Shown in pieces: positions 24,625 to 32,409 of a DNA stretch of 64,000 bases. The first letter of the stretch is position 1, and each line of letters starts with the position of its first letter. The DNA lies in contig NZ_VMHE01000010.1 of assembly GCF_007559425.1 (NCBI RefSeq), positions 1-64,000 of the forward strand. The letters run 5' to 3'. The position numbers and the translations under genes are program-made. Under the pieces are notes generated by a model, which was not told the DNA's origin, did not search any database, and saw only the letters and a list, made by a program, of their open reading frames with translations. The stretch is from Allobacillus salarius (GTDB lineage: Bacteria > Bacillota > Bacilli > Bacillales > Alkalibacillaceae).

Positions 24625-25155
24625 ATGGGCTATGTCACATTAGTCGAGATTTTTAAACACCCAATCACTCAGAAATATTTGAGACGGTCAGGCGTCCATC
24701 ATGCTGTAAACGTTACGGAAATTGCCTATCGACTCGCAAGTGAACGTAAAGAAAATCCTGAACTTGCTACGAAAGCAGCATTACTACATGATATGGGACA
24801 TTTTGAATGGTACAGAGAAGGAAAGTGGGATTATGATGAATACCGAAGACATGATATCCACGCGATTAAAGGTGCTGAACGAGCGCATAAGTTATTAATT
24901 CGTTTAGGTGAAAACAGAGTGAAGGCAAAAGAGATTGCCATTGCGATTCTATTGCACACAGACTCTTACCTACCGTTTTCCGTAAAAGAGTTCCGAACAC
25001 CATTACAACAAATCATTTACGAAGCGGATGAGATGGACGAACTACCAAAAGGTGGCCATCATTATTTGCAAATGGAGAATGAAGAAGCGATTGAACGATT
25101 AACATCCATCGATCAAAAAATCCAGGAAGTAAGTGACAAATTGCAATCTAATTAA
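24625..25155 (+). CDS. HD-domain phosphohydrolase
   Basis: A 176-residue HD-superfamily protein: H at VHHAVNVTEIA, the HD doublet in AALLHDMGHFEWY, a following histidine in RRHDIHAIKGAE, and the last aspartate in YEADEMDELP. These supply the metal-binding set H...HD...D. Such proteins hydrolyse phosphomonoesters or nucleotides, but the substrate is unknown. I chose ATG 24625 because GGAGGGG lies before it; an in-frame ATG at 24598 has no site. It is followed 64 bases later by the YwpF-like gene on the same strand. Confidence 0.85.
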   Translation: MGYVTLVEIFKHPITQKYLRRSGVHHAVNVTEIAYRLASERKENPELATKAALLHDMGHFEWYREGKWDYDEYRRHDIHAIKGAERAHKLLIRLGENRVKAKEIAIAILLHTDSYLPFSVKEFRTPLQQIIYEADEMDELPKGGHHYLQMENEEAIERLTSIDQKIQEVSDKLQSN

Positions 25156-25219
25156 TAAAGGCTTTTCTATTCTCTAGCTATCTTATATAATGAGGTTAAT
25201 TTAAGGAAAGGAAGATTGT

Positions 25220-25645
25220 ATGAAAACATTCAAATTAATCTCCCTTACAACATTAGAAAAACTAGGCGACGAACTTCAAAATAAAGAAATCGAGTTTCAC
25301 GATGGCTTAATTATCGATCGTGAAATTGACCGGGATCGTTGGCTTGTGGAAAGCTTCATGCCTAAAACTTACGAAGAATTTTTTAGAAATAAGCTAGACA
25401 AAGACCGAGAAATGGTTTTCCAAGTGCGAATTACAAAGAAAGAAAACTCAAAAGCAACACTTGTCGGAAAAGTTGAAACGATTGAGGAAGTGGATGATAG
25501 CATCAGTGTAGTCATCATTGGCAATATGGTCAATCGTGAACGTGAATTAGTAGAACAAACATTACAAGATTTAATCGAAGCCGGCTATCAAGGTGAACAG
25601 TTATTGACTAAATTCAAGGAAAAAAATCAAGAGAGCATACTTTAA
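25220..25645 (+). CDS. YwpF-like protein
   Basis: A 141-residue soluble protein opening MKTFKLISLTTLEKLGDEL and containing the IEFHDGLIIDREIDRDRWLVE region (see GLIIDREIDRDRWLVE), typical of the YwpF family found in Bacillus and Staphylococcus. Staphylococcal YwpF has been tied to cell-surface and biofilm phenotypes; the molecular role is not known. A GAAAGGAAG site precedes the ATG. The stop codon merges with the start of its terminator stem. Confidence 0.82.
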   Translation: MKTFKLISLTTLEKLGDELQNKEIEFHDGLIIDREIDRDRWLVESFMPKTYEEFFRNKLDKDREMVFQVRITKKENSKATLVGKVETIEEVDDSISVVIIGNMVNRERELVEQTLQDLIEAGYQGEQLLTKFKEKNQESIL

Positions 25646-25682
25646 CCCCTAATCTGAATGGAAAGTTCAGTTAGGGTTTTCC
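25644..25682 (+). terminator. Terminator after the YwpF-like gene
   Basis: AACCcCTAA-CTGAA pairs with TTCAG-TTAGgGTT, followed by TTCCTATTTTTT. Confidence 0.8.
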
Positions 25683-25818
25683 TATTTTTTAATAACAAGC
25701 ACAAGCACAAGCACTTAATTACCTTGAAATAGACCGCTTGAAGTCAGTGCAAATGAAACCCTTGAAGCTTATCAAAAATAAATATAAGGGTTTATGCCGC
25801 TGCAAAGGAGAACGTATC

Positions 25819-27183
25819 ATGAATCCAACTATTCAAAAAAAACCATTATTGGACAGATTATCAGTTGTTCAACTGATTTCGATTTATTATTTCGCTGCCG
25901 TATCTGTTACCGTATTTCTACTTTCATTGCCGATTGCACAAAAAGAAGGCGTAGATTTGAGTTTTATGGATATTGTATTTACTGCGACGAGTGCAGTAAG
26001 TGTAACCGGTTTGACAGTTGTATCAACGGCTGATTCATTTTCGGTCTTCGGCATTTTCACCATTGCGTTGGCGCTTCAAACTGGCGGATTGGGTGTCATG
26101 GCTTTAGGTACATTAATTTGGCTTGTCCTGGGTAAAAAGATAGGTTTTAAAGAACGGCGCCTTATTATGACAGATCAAAATACAAAGTCCATTTCTGGTA
26201 TCGTGCGCTTAGTTAAAGAAATGTTCTTTGTCATTTTGGGTATCGAATTCATTGGGTTCCTAATTCTCGGCACATATTTCATGACATATTATGATTCGAT
26301 ATGGGAAGCTTTTTATCACGGTTTCTTTACGGCGGTGAGTGCGACTACCAATGGTGGTTTTGATATCACTGGGGCATCGCTCATACCGTATCAAAATGAT
26401 TATTTCATTCAATTCATCGTTATGCTTTTAATCATTTCCGGAGCGATCGGATTTCCTGTATTAATTGAAGTGAAAGAGTATCTACAAGTATCGAAACAAG
26501 AGCGGACGATGAAACGCTTCTCATTATTTACTAAATTAACTTCATTAACATACTTTGTTTTACTTTGTTTCTCATTTATTGTCGTATTGCTTTTGGAATT
26601 TAATCATTTCTTTGCGGATAAAAGCTGGCATGAAACGATTTTTTATGCATTATTTCAATCAACAACGGCTAGAAGTGCTGGCTTAACGACAATGGATATC
26701 AATGAATTTACTGAGCAAACACAATTGTTTTTGTCATCAATGATGTTTATTGGAGCCTCGCCAAGTAGTGTTGGTGGAGGGATACGGACGACTACCTTTG
26801 CACTGGTCATTATTTTTATCCTTCAATTTGCCAGAGGCCGGTTTAGAGTGAAAATATTCGGAAGAGAAATCGAAGAAGAAGATTTATTCAAAGCGGTCGT
26901 CGTCACATTCTTAGCATTAATCATGACGTTTGTTGTCGTGACAATCGTACGCGTAATTGAGCCATTTCCATTGATTAGTATTATTTTTGAGGTGACATCC
27001 GCATTCGGAACAACCGGTTTATCGATGGGGATTACGCCTGAATTGACAAACGTCAGTAAAATACTGTTAATTACATTGATGTTTATCGGGAGAATAGGTA
27101 TTTTAACCTTCTTATTTTCATTAAATCGTGATCGTCAAGAATCAACATACCGTTATCCAAAAGAGAAAATTAATATCGGATAA
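25819..27183 (+). CDS. ktrD: Potassium uptake channel subunit (KtrB/KtrD, TrkH family)
   Basis: A 454-residue potassium translocator with four M1-P-M2 repeats. The four selectivity-filter loops are seen as SAVSVTGLTVV, SATTNGGFDIT, STTARSAGLTT and SAFGTTGLSMG, each with the filter glycine. It pairs with a cytosolic RCK ring protein; a KtrC-type partner lies at 44534. Length fits B. subtilis KtrD better than other TrkH proteins. I chose ATG 25819 with AAAGGAGAA upstream; the frame stays open upstream without signal. Sodium-dependent potassium uptake by Ktr systems is central to osmotic adaptation. Whether it is KtrB or KtrD by orthology is an inference from the KtrC context. Confidence 0.9.
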   Translation: MNPTIQKKPLLDRLSVVQLISIYYFAAVSVTVFLLSLPIAQKEGVDLSFMDIVFTATSAVSVTGLTVVSTADSFSVFGIFTIALALQTGGLGVMALGTLIWLVLGKKIGFKERRLIMTDQNTKSISGIVRLVKEMFFVILGIEFIGFLILGTYFMTYYDSIWEAFYHGFFTAVSATTNGGFDITGASLIPYQNDYFIQFIVMLLIISGAIGFPVLIEVKEYLQVSKQERTMKRFSLFTKLTSLTYFVLLCFSFIVVLLLEFNHFFADKSWHETIFYALFQSTTARSAGLTTMDINEFTEQTQLFLSSMMFIGASPSSVGGGIRTTTFALVIIFILQFARGRFRVKIFGREIEEEDLFKAVVVTFLALIMTFVVVTIVRVIEPFPLISIIFEVTSAFGTTGLSMGITPELTNVSKILLITLMFIGRIGILTFLFSLNRDRQESTYRYPKEKINIG

Positions 27184-27221
27184 TTTATTTCAATAAACAA
27201 TCCTAAAAGAAATTCTTATAA

Positions 27222-27260
27222 AAAAACGCCAATCGTATCAAAGTACGATTGGCGTTTTCC
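27222..27260 (+). terminator. Terminator after ktrD
   Basis: AAAACGCCAATCGTA pairs perfectly with TACGATTGGCGTTTT around tcaaag. Confidence 0.9.
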
Positions 27261-27285
27261 GTATTTATAATCTTTGTTCGTTCAA

Positions 27286-27435
27286 TTAGCAATAAAATGC
27301 GGCACCAACAATGATTAGCAATATAAATAAAACGACGATTAACGCGAAATTGTTATATCCGCAACCATAGTTGTTACCTCCATAACCAGGACTTACAAAG
27401 TTGTTTTGACCTCCGCAGTGGTTGTATCCTCCCAT
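27286..27435 (-). CDS. YjcZ-family sporulation protein
   Basis: A 49-residue protein: a Gly/Asn/Tyr/Cys-rich head ([12 protein letters not shown], then [13 protein letters not shown]) followed by a hydrophobic tail [18 protein letters not shown] ending in Tyr-Cys. This is the YjcZ/YpmA-like short sporulation-protein layout seen in multiple copies in spore-formers. GGAGGTGATG precedes the ATG. It lies on the minus strand downstream of the protease operon, with its own start signals. Confidence 0.9.
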   Translation of the reverse strand: MGGYNHCGGQNNFVSPGYGGNNYGCGYNNFALIVVLFILLIIVGAAFYC

Positions 27436-27526
27436 ATTACATCACCTCCATGTCATTCATCACTATATATCTATGTTTCGATGGAATGACTGGGAAGGGG
27501 CATCTACCTAATTTGAATCGATTTTT

Positions 27527-28738
27527 TTAAGATTTTTCATCTGATGCGTTTTCATCTTCTTCGCTATGTTCTGTCTTTGATAACAGTTCTCTTTTCAAAT
27601 CGAGTATTTTCAGTTGATCATTTTCATACCCAATAACAAAGTTTGTGCGATAGTGATGTGTCTCTTGGACTTCTTCGTTTTGTAAGATTTGGTGGTCAGA
27701 TAAAACGGTCACTGATGTGCTTTTGTCTTTATTAATCTCAATTTCAATATCTGATCGTTTGATCTCACCGGATACAACATAGAGCTCACGGAACTCTGGA
27801 TATGAATATTCCACTTGTTCTTCACTGCCCAATAACGAATAGGCTGTAAAGTAATCACGTAAATTCAATGTTTCATAAAAATAATCAATTAAGTATTGCA
27901 CATCGTTTAATAATTGGTCATCGGTTACATTCATGAAACCGTTAGGATCTCCATCGTAATTTAACTCTTCATTACTTGCGGTGTCTGACCACATTAACAA
28001 TCGATCATATACTTGGGTGATAGGAATACTAAAGCCCATATCTCCTTCTGACGTGGCAGCTGAGTTTACGGCAATGACAGTACCTGTTTTTCTATGGATT
28101 AATGGACCACCGCTATTTCCTGTAGAGATATCGGCTGTAATCTGATACAAGTTGTTATATTCATAATCAGACCCATCGACTGTGAAGCTTCTGTTTTTTC
28201 CGGAGATGGTTCCAATTGTGACGGTGTTTTGAAATCCATGTGGACTGCCGATGGCAATAATATCATCACCCGTATTTGGTGTTAATCGAACATCTATTTC
28301 TAAGCCGCCGTTGTTTGCTAATTGGGGTACGCGGATCAAAGCGATATCATCACGTTCACCGATTCCGATAATGGCACCAACATAATTTTGAGCATCAGAT
28401 GTTTTTACATATACTTCTGAAGCATTTTGAACAACGTGCGCATTTGTCACCACATCGCCTTTATCGTTGTAAACGAAACCTGATCCGATATTTTTGCCAT
28501 AAGGACCGGTCGTCTCAATCTGGACGACGTGCTTTTCTGCATCGTGGATAATGGTTTGTAGATCCTTAGTTTTGTCTGTTTCTTCCTCATCTTTTTTAAC
28601 GGTTCCTACCAAATCAGAAGAGACGCCAATGGCTTGCTCTTGCCATTGGTTAAAATAGACGTAATAAAGAGACACTCCAGTGATTAGTAAAAGGATCGTC
28701 ATGAAGACTGGTAGTATTATTTTTTTTGCTCGGTACAT
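27527..28738 (-). CDS. Membrane-anchored trypsin-like serine protease (no PDZ)
   Basis: A 403-residue S1-fold protease with one N-terminal transmembrane helix (about 8-28). The catalytic triad is visible: His in VVTNAHVVQNA, Asp in GERDDIALIRV and Ser in STGNSGGPLIH. Unlike HtrA/DegP it has no PDZ domain; instead residues about 275-390 form a C-terminal domain rich in acidic residues. It should act outside the membrane on misfolded or regulatory proteins. It is encoded 14 bases downstream of the zinc-ribbon/TPR gene, whose stop precedes its start, so the two are an operon and may form one surface complex. Confidence 0.88.
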   Translation of the reverse strand: MYRAKKIILPVFMTILLLITGVSLYYVYFNQWQEQAIGVSSDLVGTVKKDEEETDKTKDLQTIIHDAEKHVVQIETTGPYGKNIGSGFVYNDKGDVVTNAHVVQNASEVYVKTSDAQNYVGAIIGIGERDDIALIRVPQLANNGGLEIDVRLTPNTGDDIIAIGSPHGFQNTVTIGTISGKNRSFTVDGSDYEYNNLYQITADISTGNSGGPLIHRKTGTVIAVNSAATSEGDMGFSIPITQVYDRLLMWSDTASNEELNYDGDPNGFMNVTDDQLLNDVQYLIDYFYETLNLRDYFTAYSLLGSEEQVEYSYPEFRELYVVSGEIKRSDIEIEINKDKSTSVTVLSDHQILQNEEVQETHHYRTNFVIGYENDQLKILDLKRELLSKTEHSEEDENASDEKS

Positions 28739-28752
28739 CGGATCACTTCCCC

Positions 28753-29904
28753 TTATTCGTCATCAAGGAACCATGAAATTTGGTTAATCTCAATGGATAC
28801 TTTTTCAGGCATTTCATAATGAATATATTCAAATTTCCCCGTCTCATTTGGATAGAGTGTTTCTGGATATAGAAATGTTTCGTTTTCAGTTAATAATTCA
28901 TCGTTTTCATCGTATAACGAGTAATTCACAGTAACTGATTGAATGGGTACGGTTGCCACACTTTTAATTTCTCCTTTAACAACGATATCACCATATTCAT
29001 CAGGCTTCGCTGTTACTTTGACAACTTCCACAGCATTGTTTTTGTTATGATCCTGTTCTAGTTCATATTGACTTAAAGCTTGTTCAATCCGCTTTTGTTG
29101 CTCTGTTTCGAACGCTACTTTTTGTTTTTCGATGGTTGACTTCAAGTTTTTTAACCGCTCACTTTCAGGAAGGTACCGTAAGCCTTCTTCCACAATGTTA
29201 AGGGCTGTCGTGAATTGGTTGTCTTGGAGATTTTCGCTCGCTCGGGAAAATGTATCATTGATAAATCGGTCTTCCATTGCTTGAATTAACTCTTCTGATT
29301 TCTCGACATTAATGGAGTGGATTTGCCATAATAAAATTTTCAATTCTTCAAAAGATGGACTTTCACTAAATTGTTGTTCTATTTGTGCAACCCGAACTTC
29401 ATTCCTTTTTGAAATAATACGATCCAGAAGTTGTTGCGTCACTTCACCTTTGTAAGATTCCAATTGATCTTCTGCTTCTTGTGCAAGCTGCAGGCCTTCT
29501 TGGAATTCCTGTTCTTCAATCAATTTATCAATATCTTGGATTTTAGACTCTACTGTGAGAGCTACTTCCATAAATTCTTTAGCAGTTTTAGCAGCTTGGA
29601 AATTCTTTTTTAATGATACGGCTTCTTCAAATGCTTCCAAAGCTTGTGTATAATGGCCTTCTTCTGCATGCTGAATCCCTAATTCGTAAGCATTTATCGT
29701 TTCACTATTTTGGTGCTCTAAATAGAAGTGCATAATGATTCCGCCAGCTAAAATAACGGACAACATAATAATTGGTAATAACCACCATCGGTTAAAGCCA
29801 TCATCTGGAATCCGTTCATCTAAGTCAGGTATTTCAGCACCACAGACGAGACAGAATCGTTCATTTTTTTCAGTTTGTGTGCCGCATTGTGTACAATATT
29901 TCAT
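28753..29904 (-). CDS. Zinc-ribbon, single-TM protein with TPR-like outer domain
   Basis: A 383-residue protein: a cytoplasmic zinc ribbon (CTQCGTQTEKNERFCLVCG, residues 4-22), one transmembrane helix at about 41-61, a helical TPR-like region starting AYELGIQHAEEGHYTQALEAF (see HAEEGHYTQALEAF), and a C-terminal beta domain (about 290-383) with an FxxAM/FxLC-like fold. Related zinc-ribbon membrane proteins in Bacillus (YvbJ, TcaA type) are linked to envelope stress. First gene of a two-gene unit with the membrane serine protease, so it may recruit or control that protease. RBS AGGTGATTG precedes ATG. Confidence 0.82.
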   Translation of the reverse strand: MKYCTQCGTQTEKNERFCLVCGAEIPDLDERIPDDGFNRWWLLPIIMLSVILAGGIIMHFYLEHQNSETINAYELGIQHAEEGHYTQALEAFEEAVSLKKNFQAAKTAKEFMEVALTVESKIQDIDKLIEEQEFQEGLQLAQEAEDQLESYKGEVTQQLLDRIISKRNEVRVAQIEQQFSESPSFEELKILLWQIHSINVEKSEELIQAMEDRFINDTFSRASENLQDNQFTTALNIVEEGLRYLPESERLKNLKSTIEKQKVAFETEQQKRIEQALSQYELEQDHNKNNAVEVVKVTAKPDEYGDIVVKGEIKSVATVPIQSVTVNYSLYDENDELLTENETFLYPETLYPNETGKFEYIHYEMPEKVSIEINQISWFLDDE

Positions 29905-30094
29905 TCAATCACCTGTCGCTCGCCTTTCAATGGTCTATTAACTCTATTTTAGCATAGATTGTTGTGAAAAAATGGTGAAGTTCATGGCTAAATGGTAAAA
30001 GTTTTTATATGAATATTTCCATAGAAACTTTGTTTTTTGGTATGATATAATATATAGAGATTTGTTAGTAGCAACCTTAGGAGGTGCAACGAAA

Positions 30095-30178
30095 GTGGAA
30101 GTTGTATTAGGTATTGTCATGATGGCTGTTCTTGTTACGTTCATTGGTTACTGTATATTTGATAACGCAAGCCAATAG
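30095..30178 (+). CDS. Tiny single-helix membrane protein, 27 residues
   Basis: A GTG-started frame preceded by TTAGGAGGTG encodes a 27-residue peptide whose middle, VLGIVMMAVLVTFIGYCIF, is a transmembrane helix and whose end is DNASQ. Followed by its own terminator. No family recognised; the strong ribosome binding site and terminator argue that it is real. Confidence 0.62.
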   Translation: MEVVLGIVMMAVLVTFIGYCIFDNASQ

Positions 30179-30218
30179 TCATCACTTAAGGAATTGCTCC
30201 CTTATAATTAGACGTAAA

Positions 30219-30258
30219 GAAAGTGTGAAATGTTTCAATACATTTCACACTTTTTTTC
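30219..30258 (+). terminator. Terminator upstream of the DUF1659 gene
   Basis: AAAGTGTGAAATG pairs with CATTTCACACTTT, followed by TTTTCTG. It closes the tiny membrane-protein transcript. Confidence 0.88.
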
Positions 30259-30299
30259 TGTTCTTAACGATTATAAGGTTGAAAGGAGGGGGCAGACAG

Positions 30300-30518
30300 A
30301 TGGCGAGCGAATTAAAATTAGATACACAACTCCAGCTATTGTTTGAAACAGGCATTGACCAAGAGGGTGAGGTCATTATCAAACGAAAAAACTTCAACCA
30401 GGTGAATACTGAAGCGGATGCAACAGCACTTTATACCGTAGCTAATTCTTTAGCTAATTTACAGGCGCATCCACTTCACCAAATTGTTCGAAACAACTCG
30501 TACAATATTCAAAACTAA
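30300..30518 (+). CDS. DUF1659 protein
   Basis: A 72-residue soluble protein starting MASELKLDTQLQLLFETG and containing FNQVNTEADATALYTVANSLANLQ, as in DUF1659 proteins (see ATALYTVANSLANLQ). GAAAGGAGGGGG precedes the ATG. It is followed 32 bases later by a DUF2922 gene and then a YvrJ gene; the three families are commonly found together in Bacilli, with no assigned function. The longer open frame upstream lacks a start signal and runs through the preceding terminator. Confidence 0.88.
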   Translation: MASELKLDTQLQLLFETGIDQEGEVIIKRKNFNQVNTEADATALYTVANSLANLQAHPLHQIVRNNSYNIQN

Positions 30519-30550
30519 TGTAAAACAATACAAAAAAGGAGGTTGGGAAG

Positions 30551-30766
30551 ATGAAACGAATTGAATTAAAATTTCGTAATGAAGCAGGTCGGTTATCAAC
30601 CGTTTCACTAGACGATCCTAAGGAGCCTGTAGATCCAGTTGCCGTTAAACAAGCTATGCAGGATATTATCGATCAAAATGTATTTACATCAAGTGGCGGC
30701 TCATATGTCAGTATGGATAGTGCTCAAGTCGTCGACCGTACAGTCGAAGAAATTTCTCTTGATTAA
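30551..30766 (+). CDS. DUF2922 protein
   Basis: A 71-residue soluble protein, ELKFRNEAGRLSTVSLDDP at its start and a VKQAMQDIIDQNVF helix in the middle, matching the DUF2922 family. AAAGGAGGTTGGG precedes the ATG. It forms an apparent operon with the DUF1659 gene upstream, and a terminator follows at once. Function unknown. Confidence 0.88.
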   Translation: MKRIELKFRNEAGRLSTVSLDDPKEPVDPVAVKQAMQDIIDQNVFTSSGGSYVSMDSAQVVDRTVEEISLD

Positions 30767-30768
30767 TT

Positions 30769-30814
30769 AAAAGGCGGTTGGATAGAGGAAGACTCTATTC
30801 AGCCGCTTTTCATT
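30769..30814 (+). terminator. Terminator after the DUF2922 gene
   Basis: AAAGGCGGtTGGATAGAG pairs with CTCTATtCAgCCGCTTT, followed by TCATTTTC. It may only partly stop transcription into the YvrJ gene. Confidence 0.82.
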
Positions 30815-30892
30815 TTCAAGCACTCAATCAGGGGTGCTGCACGACCATCAATTCATTCGTGGATGAGACAAGCTGCAAAGGGAGGGATAGAC

Positions 30893-31039
30893 ATGGAGCA
30901 ATGGCTTACGTGGATTCCGGAAATTGGTTTTCCAATTTTGGTGACATTCTATTTATTACACCGAATTGATCAACGATTGAAGGAACTGAATGAATCATTA
31001 CTTCAGCTACCGATGAATCTTAGTACGTATAAAAGGTAA
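30893..31039 (+). CDS. YvrJ-family small membrane protein
   Basis: A 48-residue protein: MEQWLTWIPEIGFPILVTFY opens with a short amphipathic part and a membrane helix, then LLHRIDQRLKELNESLLQL forms a charged helix. This is the YvrJ family layout. AAAGGGAGGG precedes the ATG. Together with the DUF1659 and DUF2922 genes it completes a conserved trio of unknown role. Confidence 0.85.
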   Translation: MEQWLTWIPEIGFPILVTFYLLHRIDQRLKELNESLLQLPMNLSTYKR

Positions 31040-31083
31040 TAGAAGTCGTTCGATTGGCTAGTAAAATCGATTGTTAGTAACGA

Positions 31084-31140
31084 AATAACCCCGGTTTGTA
31101 GACGATTGTTATATACGTCCACGATCCGGGGTTATTGTTT
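31084..31140. terminator. Bidirectional terminator YvrJ / signal peptidase
   Basis: AATAACCCCGG pairs with CCGGGGTTATT, with an inner GTaGACG/CGTCcAC stem, then TGTTT; lies between convergent genes. Confidence 0.85.
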
Positions 31141-31160
31141 CGCAGAATTAAATTATTATT

Positions 31161-31670
31161 TTATCGAGTCATTGAAATATGATCGAAAGGAAAGATAATA
31201 AATTCGGAACGGCCGATAATATCATCAGCATCAATTAAACCTAATCCGTTGCGGCTATCTTTACTAATCGATCGATTATCTCCCATCACAAAATATTTTC
31301 CTTCAGGTACTTCCACAGGGCCAAATGCTTCTGTTTCATGTTGTAAAGATTCAGAGAGATAATCTTCTTCGTAAGCTTTCCCATTTATGAAAAGTGTATC
31401 GTTTTTATACTCAACAGTGTCATTTGGTTTCCCAATAACACGTTTGACGTAATTTTTAGTTTCACGCGAGATAATGACAATTTCACCGCGATCTGGCTCA
31501 TTTACAAAGTAAACAATTTTATTGAAAATAACTCTTTCACCGTCTTCCAATGTTGGATCCATGCTCGCACCTTCAACAATGGATGTCGCAAACACAAAAG
31601 TACGAAGGAAAAAAGCAATAATCAAAGCAATAATAATTGCTTTACCCCATTCTAATAACTCTTTTTTCAA
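31161..31670 (-). CDS. Type I signal peptidase (Sip family)
   Basis: A 169-residue membrane protease that removes signal peptides from secreted pre-proteins. One N-terminal membrane anchor (about 11-28) and the catalytic dyad Ser36 in GASMDPTL and Lys76 in NYVKRVIG are visible; GDNRSISKDSRNGLG and GRSEFIIFPFDHI are the other conserved boxes. The size and single anchor match SipS/SipT/SipU of B. subtilis. The start is TTG with a modest GGAAG site upstream. Single gene, convergent with the YvrJ cluster. Which Sip paralogue it represents cannot be settled here. Confidence 0.93.
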   Translation of the reverse strand: MKKELLEWGKAIIIALIIAFFLRTFVFATSIVEGASMDPTLEDGERVIFNKIVYFVNEPDRGEIVIISRETKNYVKRVIGKPNDTVEYKNDTLFINGKAYEEDYLSESLQHETEAFGPVEVPEGKYFVMGDNRSISKDSRNGLGLIDADDIIGRSEFIIFPFDHISMTR

Positions 31671-32229
31671 TTTTTGTTCTTCCTTTCCGCTCTCTGATAC
31701 TTCTATATAAGGAAGTTCATTTTAATGATTGTACAATAAATAGTTTACCATAATTATGTTTCAACTTCTTTAAGTCATCGTTTTTATTTACCCTGTTACA
31801 TAATTCTTAAACGTTTAATCCATCCATTTTATCTACCTCTTAAAAAGCTTGTTTTGTTTATAAGACGAAAGGGTATTATTAATTAAATTGTTTATCGATT
31901 TAAACAAATAGGCTCTATAAATCAGATGAAAAAAGATAGAAACAACCGTGTTTGACTGCATTCTTTCCATTGTATTACAAAAAGCTTTTCACTTCCTAAA
32001 TAAGCTCACAGAATGTATAATTAGAACATACGTTTCTGTATATAATAGTGAAAATGATGTCAAGAAAGTTATTATGTGAATGCACGTTCAAAACGGTTGC
32101 TTTTTCACTCGTTATTATAATATAGTATTACTGTTTATGTTTTATGAAACCAAGGCAGTGAGCATTGCAACACTAATTTTATAAATAATCTATAGAAAAA
32201 GAATTCCCCAGGGTGGTGGTCTGTAACAA
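31671..32229. other. 559-bp A/T-rich gene-free stretch
   Basis: No supported gene was found between the signal peptidase start and the Spo0E-like gene. The only clear structure is a perfect inverted repeat, TTGTTTA at 31888-31894 and TAAACAA at 31901-31907, around tcgatt. It probably contains the promoters of both flanking divergent genes; TATAAT-like hexamers are frequent but not unique enough to assign. Confidence 0.5.
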
Positions 32230-32409
32230 ATGAGAAATAAACTTAGCCAGCTCGAAAAAGAAATCGAAAAACTTCGAGAAGAAATGATCGAACAAGCAAC
32301 AGAAAAAGGAAGACTTAGTGATGAATCTATCCAAGCCTCCCAAGAGCTTGATCAACTAATAAATGAATACATCGAGCTTCAACAAAAATTTAAAAACAAT
32401 AGTTATTGA
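32230..32409 (+). CDS. Spo0E-like aspartyl-phosphate phosphatase
   Basis: A 59-residue two-helix protein. The family signature S-Q-E-L-D is present in SIQASQELDQLINEYIELQQK (see SQELDQLINEY), the active-site region that dephosphorylates Spo0A~P to hold back sporulation. Upstream helix: LEKEIEKLREEMIEQA. GGTGGTGG lies about 11 bases before the ATG. The stop codon overlaps by 7 bp the 3' end of the convergent patA gene. Supports an endospore-forming host. Confidence 0.9.
   Translation: MRNKLSQLEKEIEKLREEMIEQATEKGRLSDESIQASQELDQLINEYIELQQKFKNNSY

Noticed and set aside
25694..25714. CAAGCA hexamer repeated three times
   Set aside because: Short simple repeat with no link to a feature.
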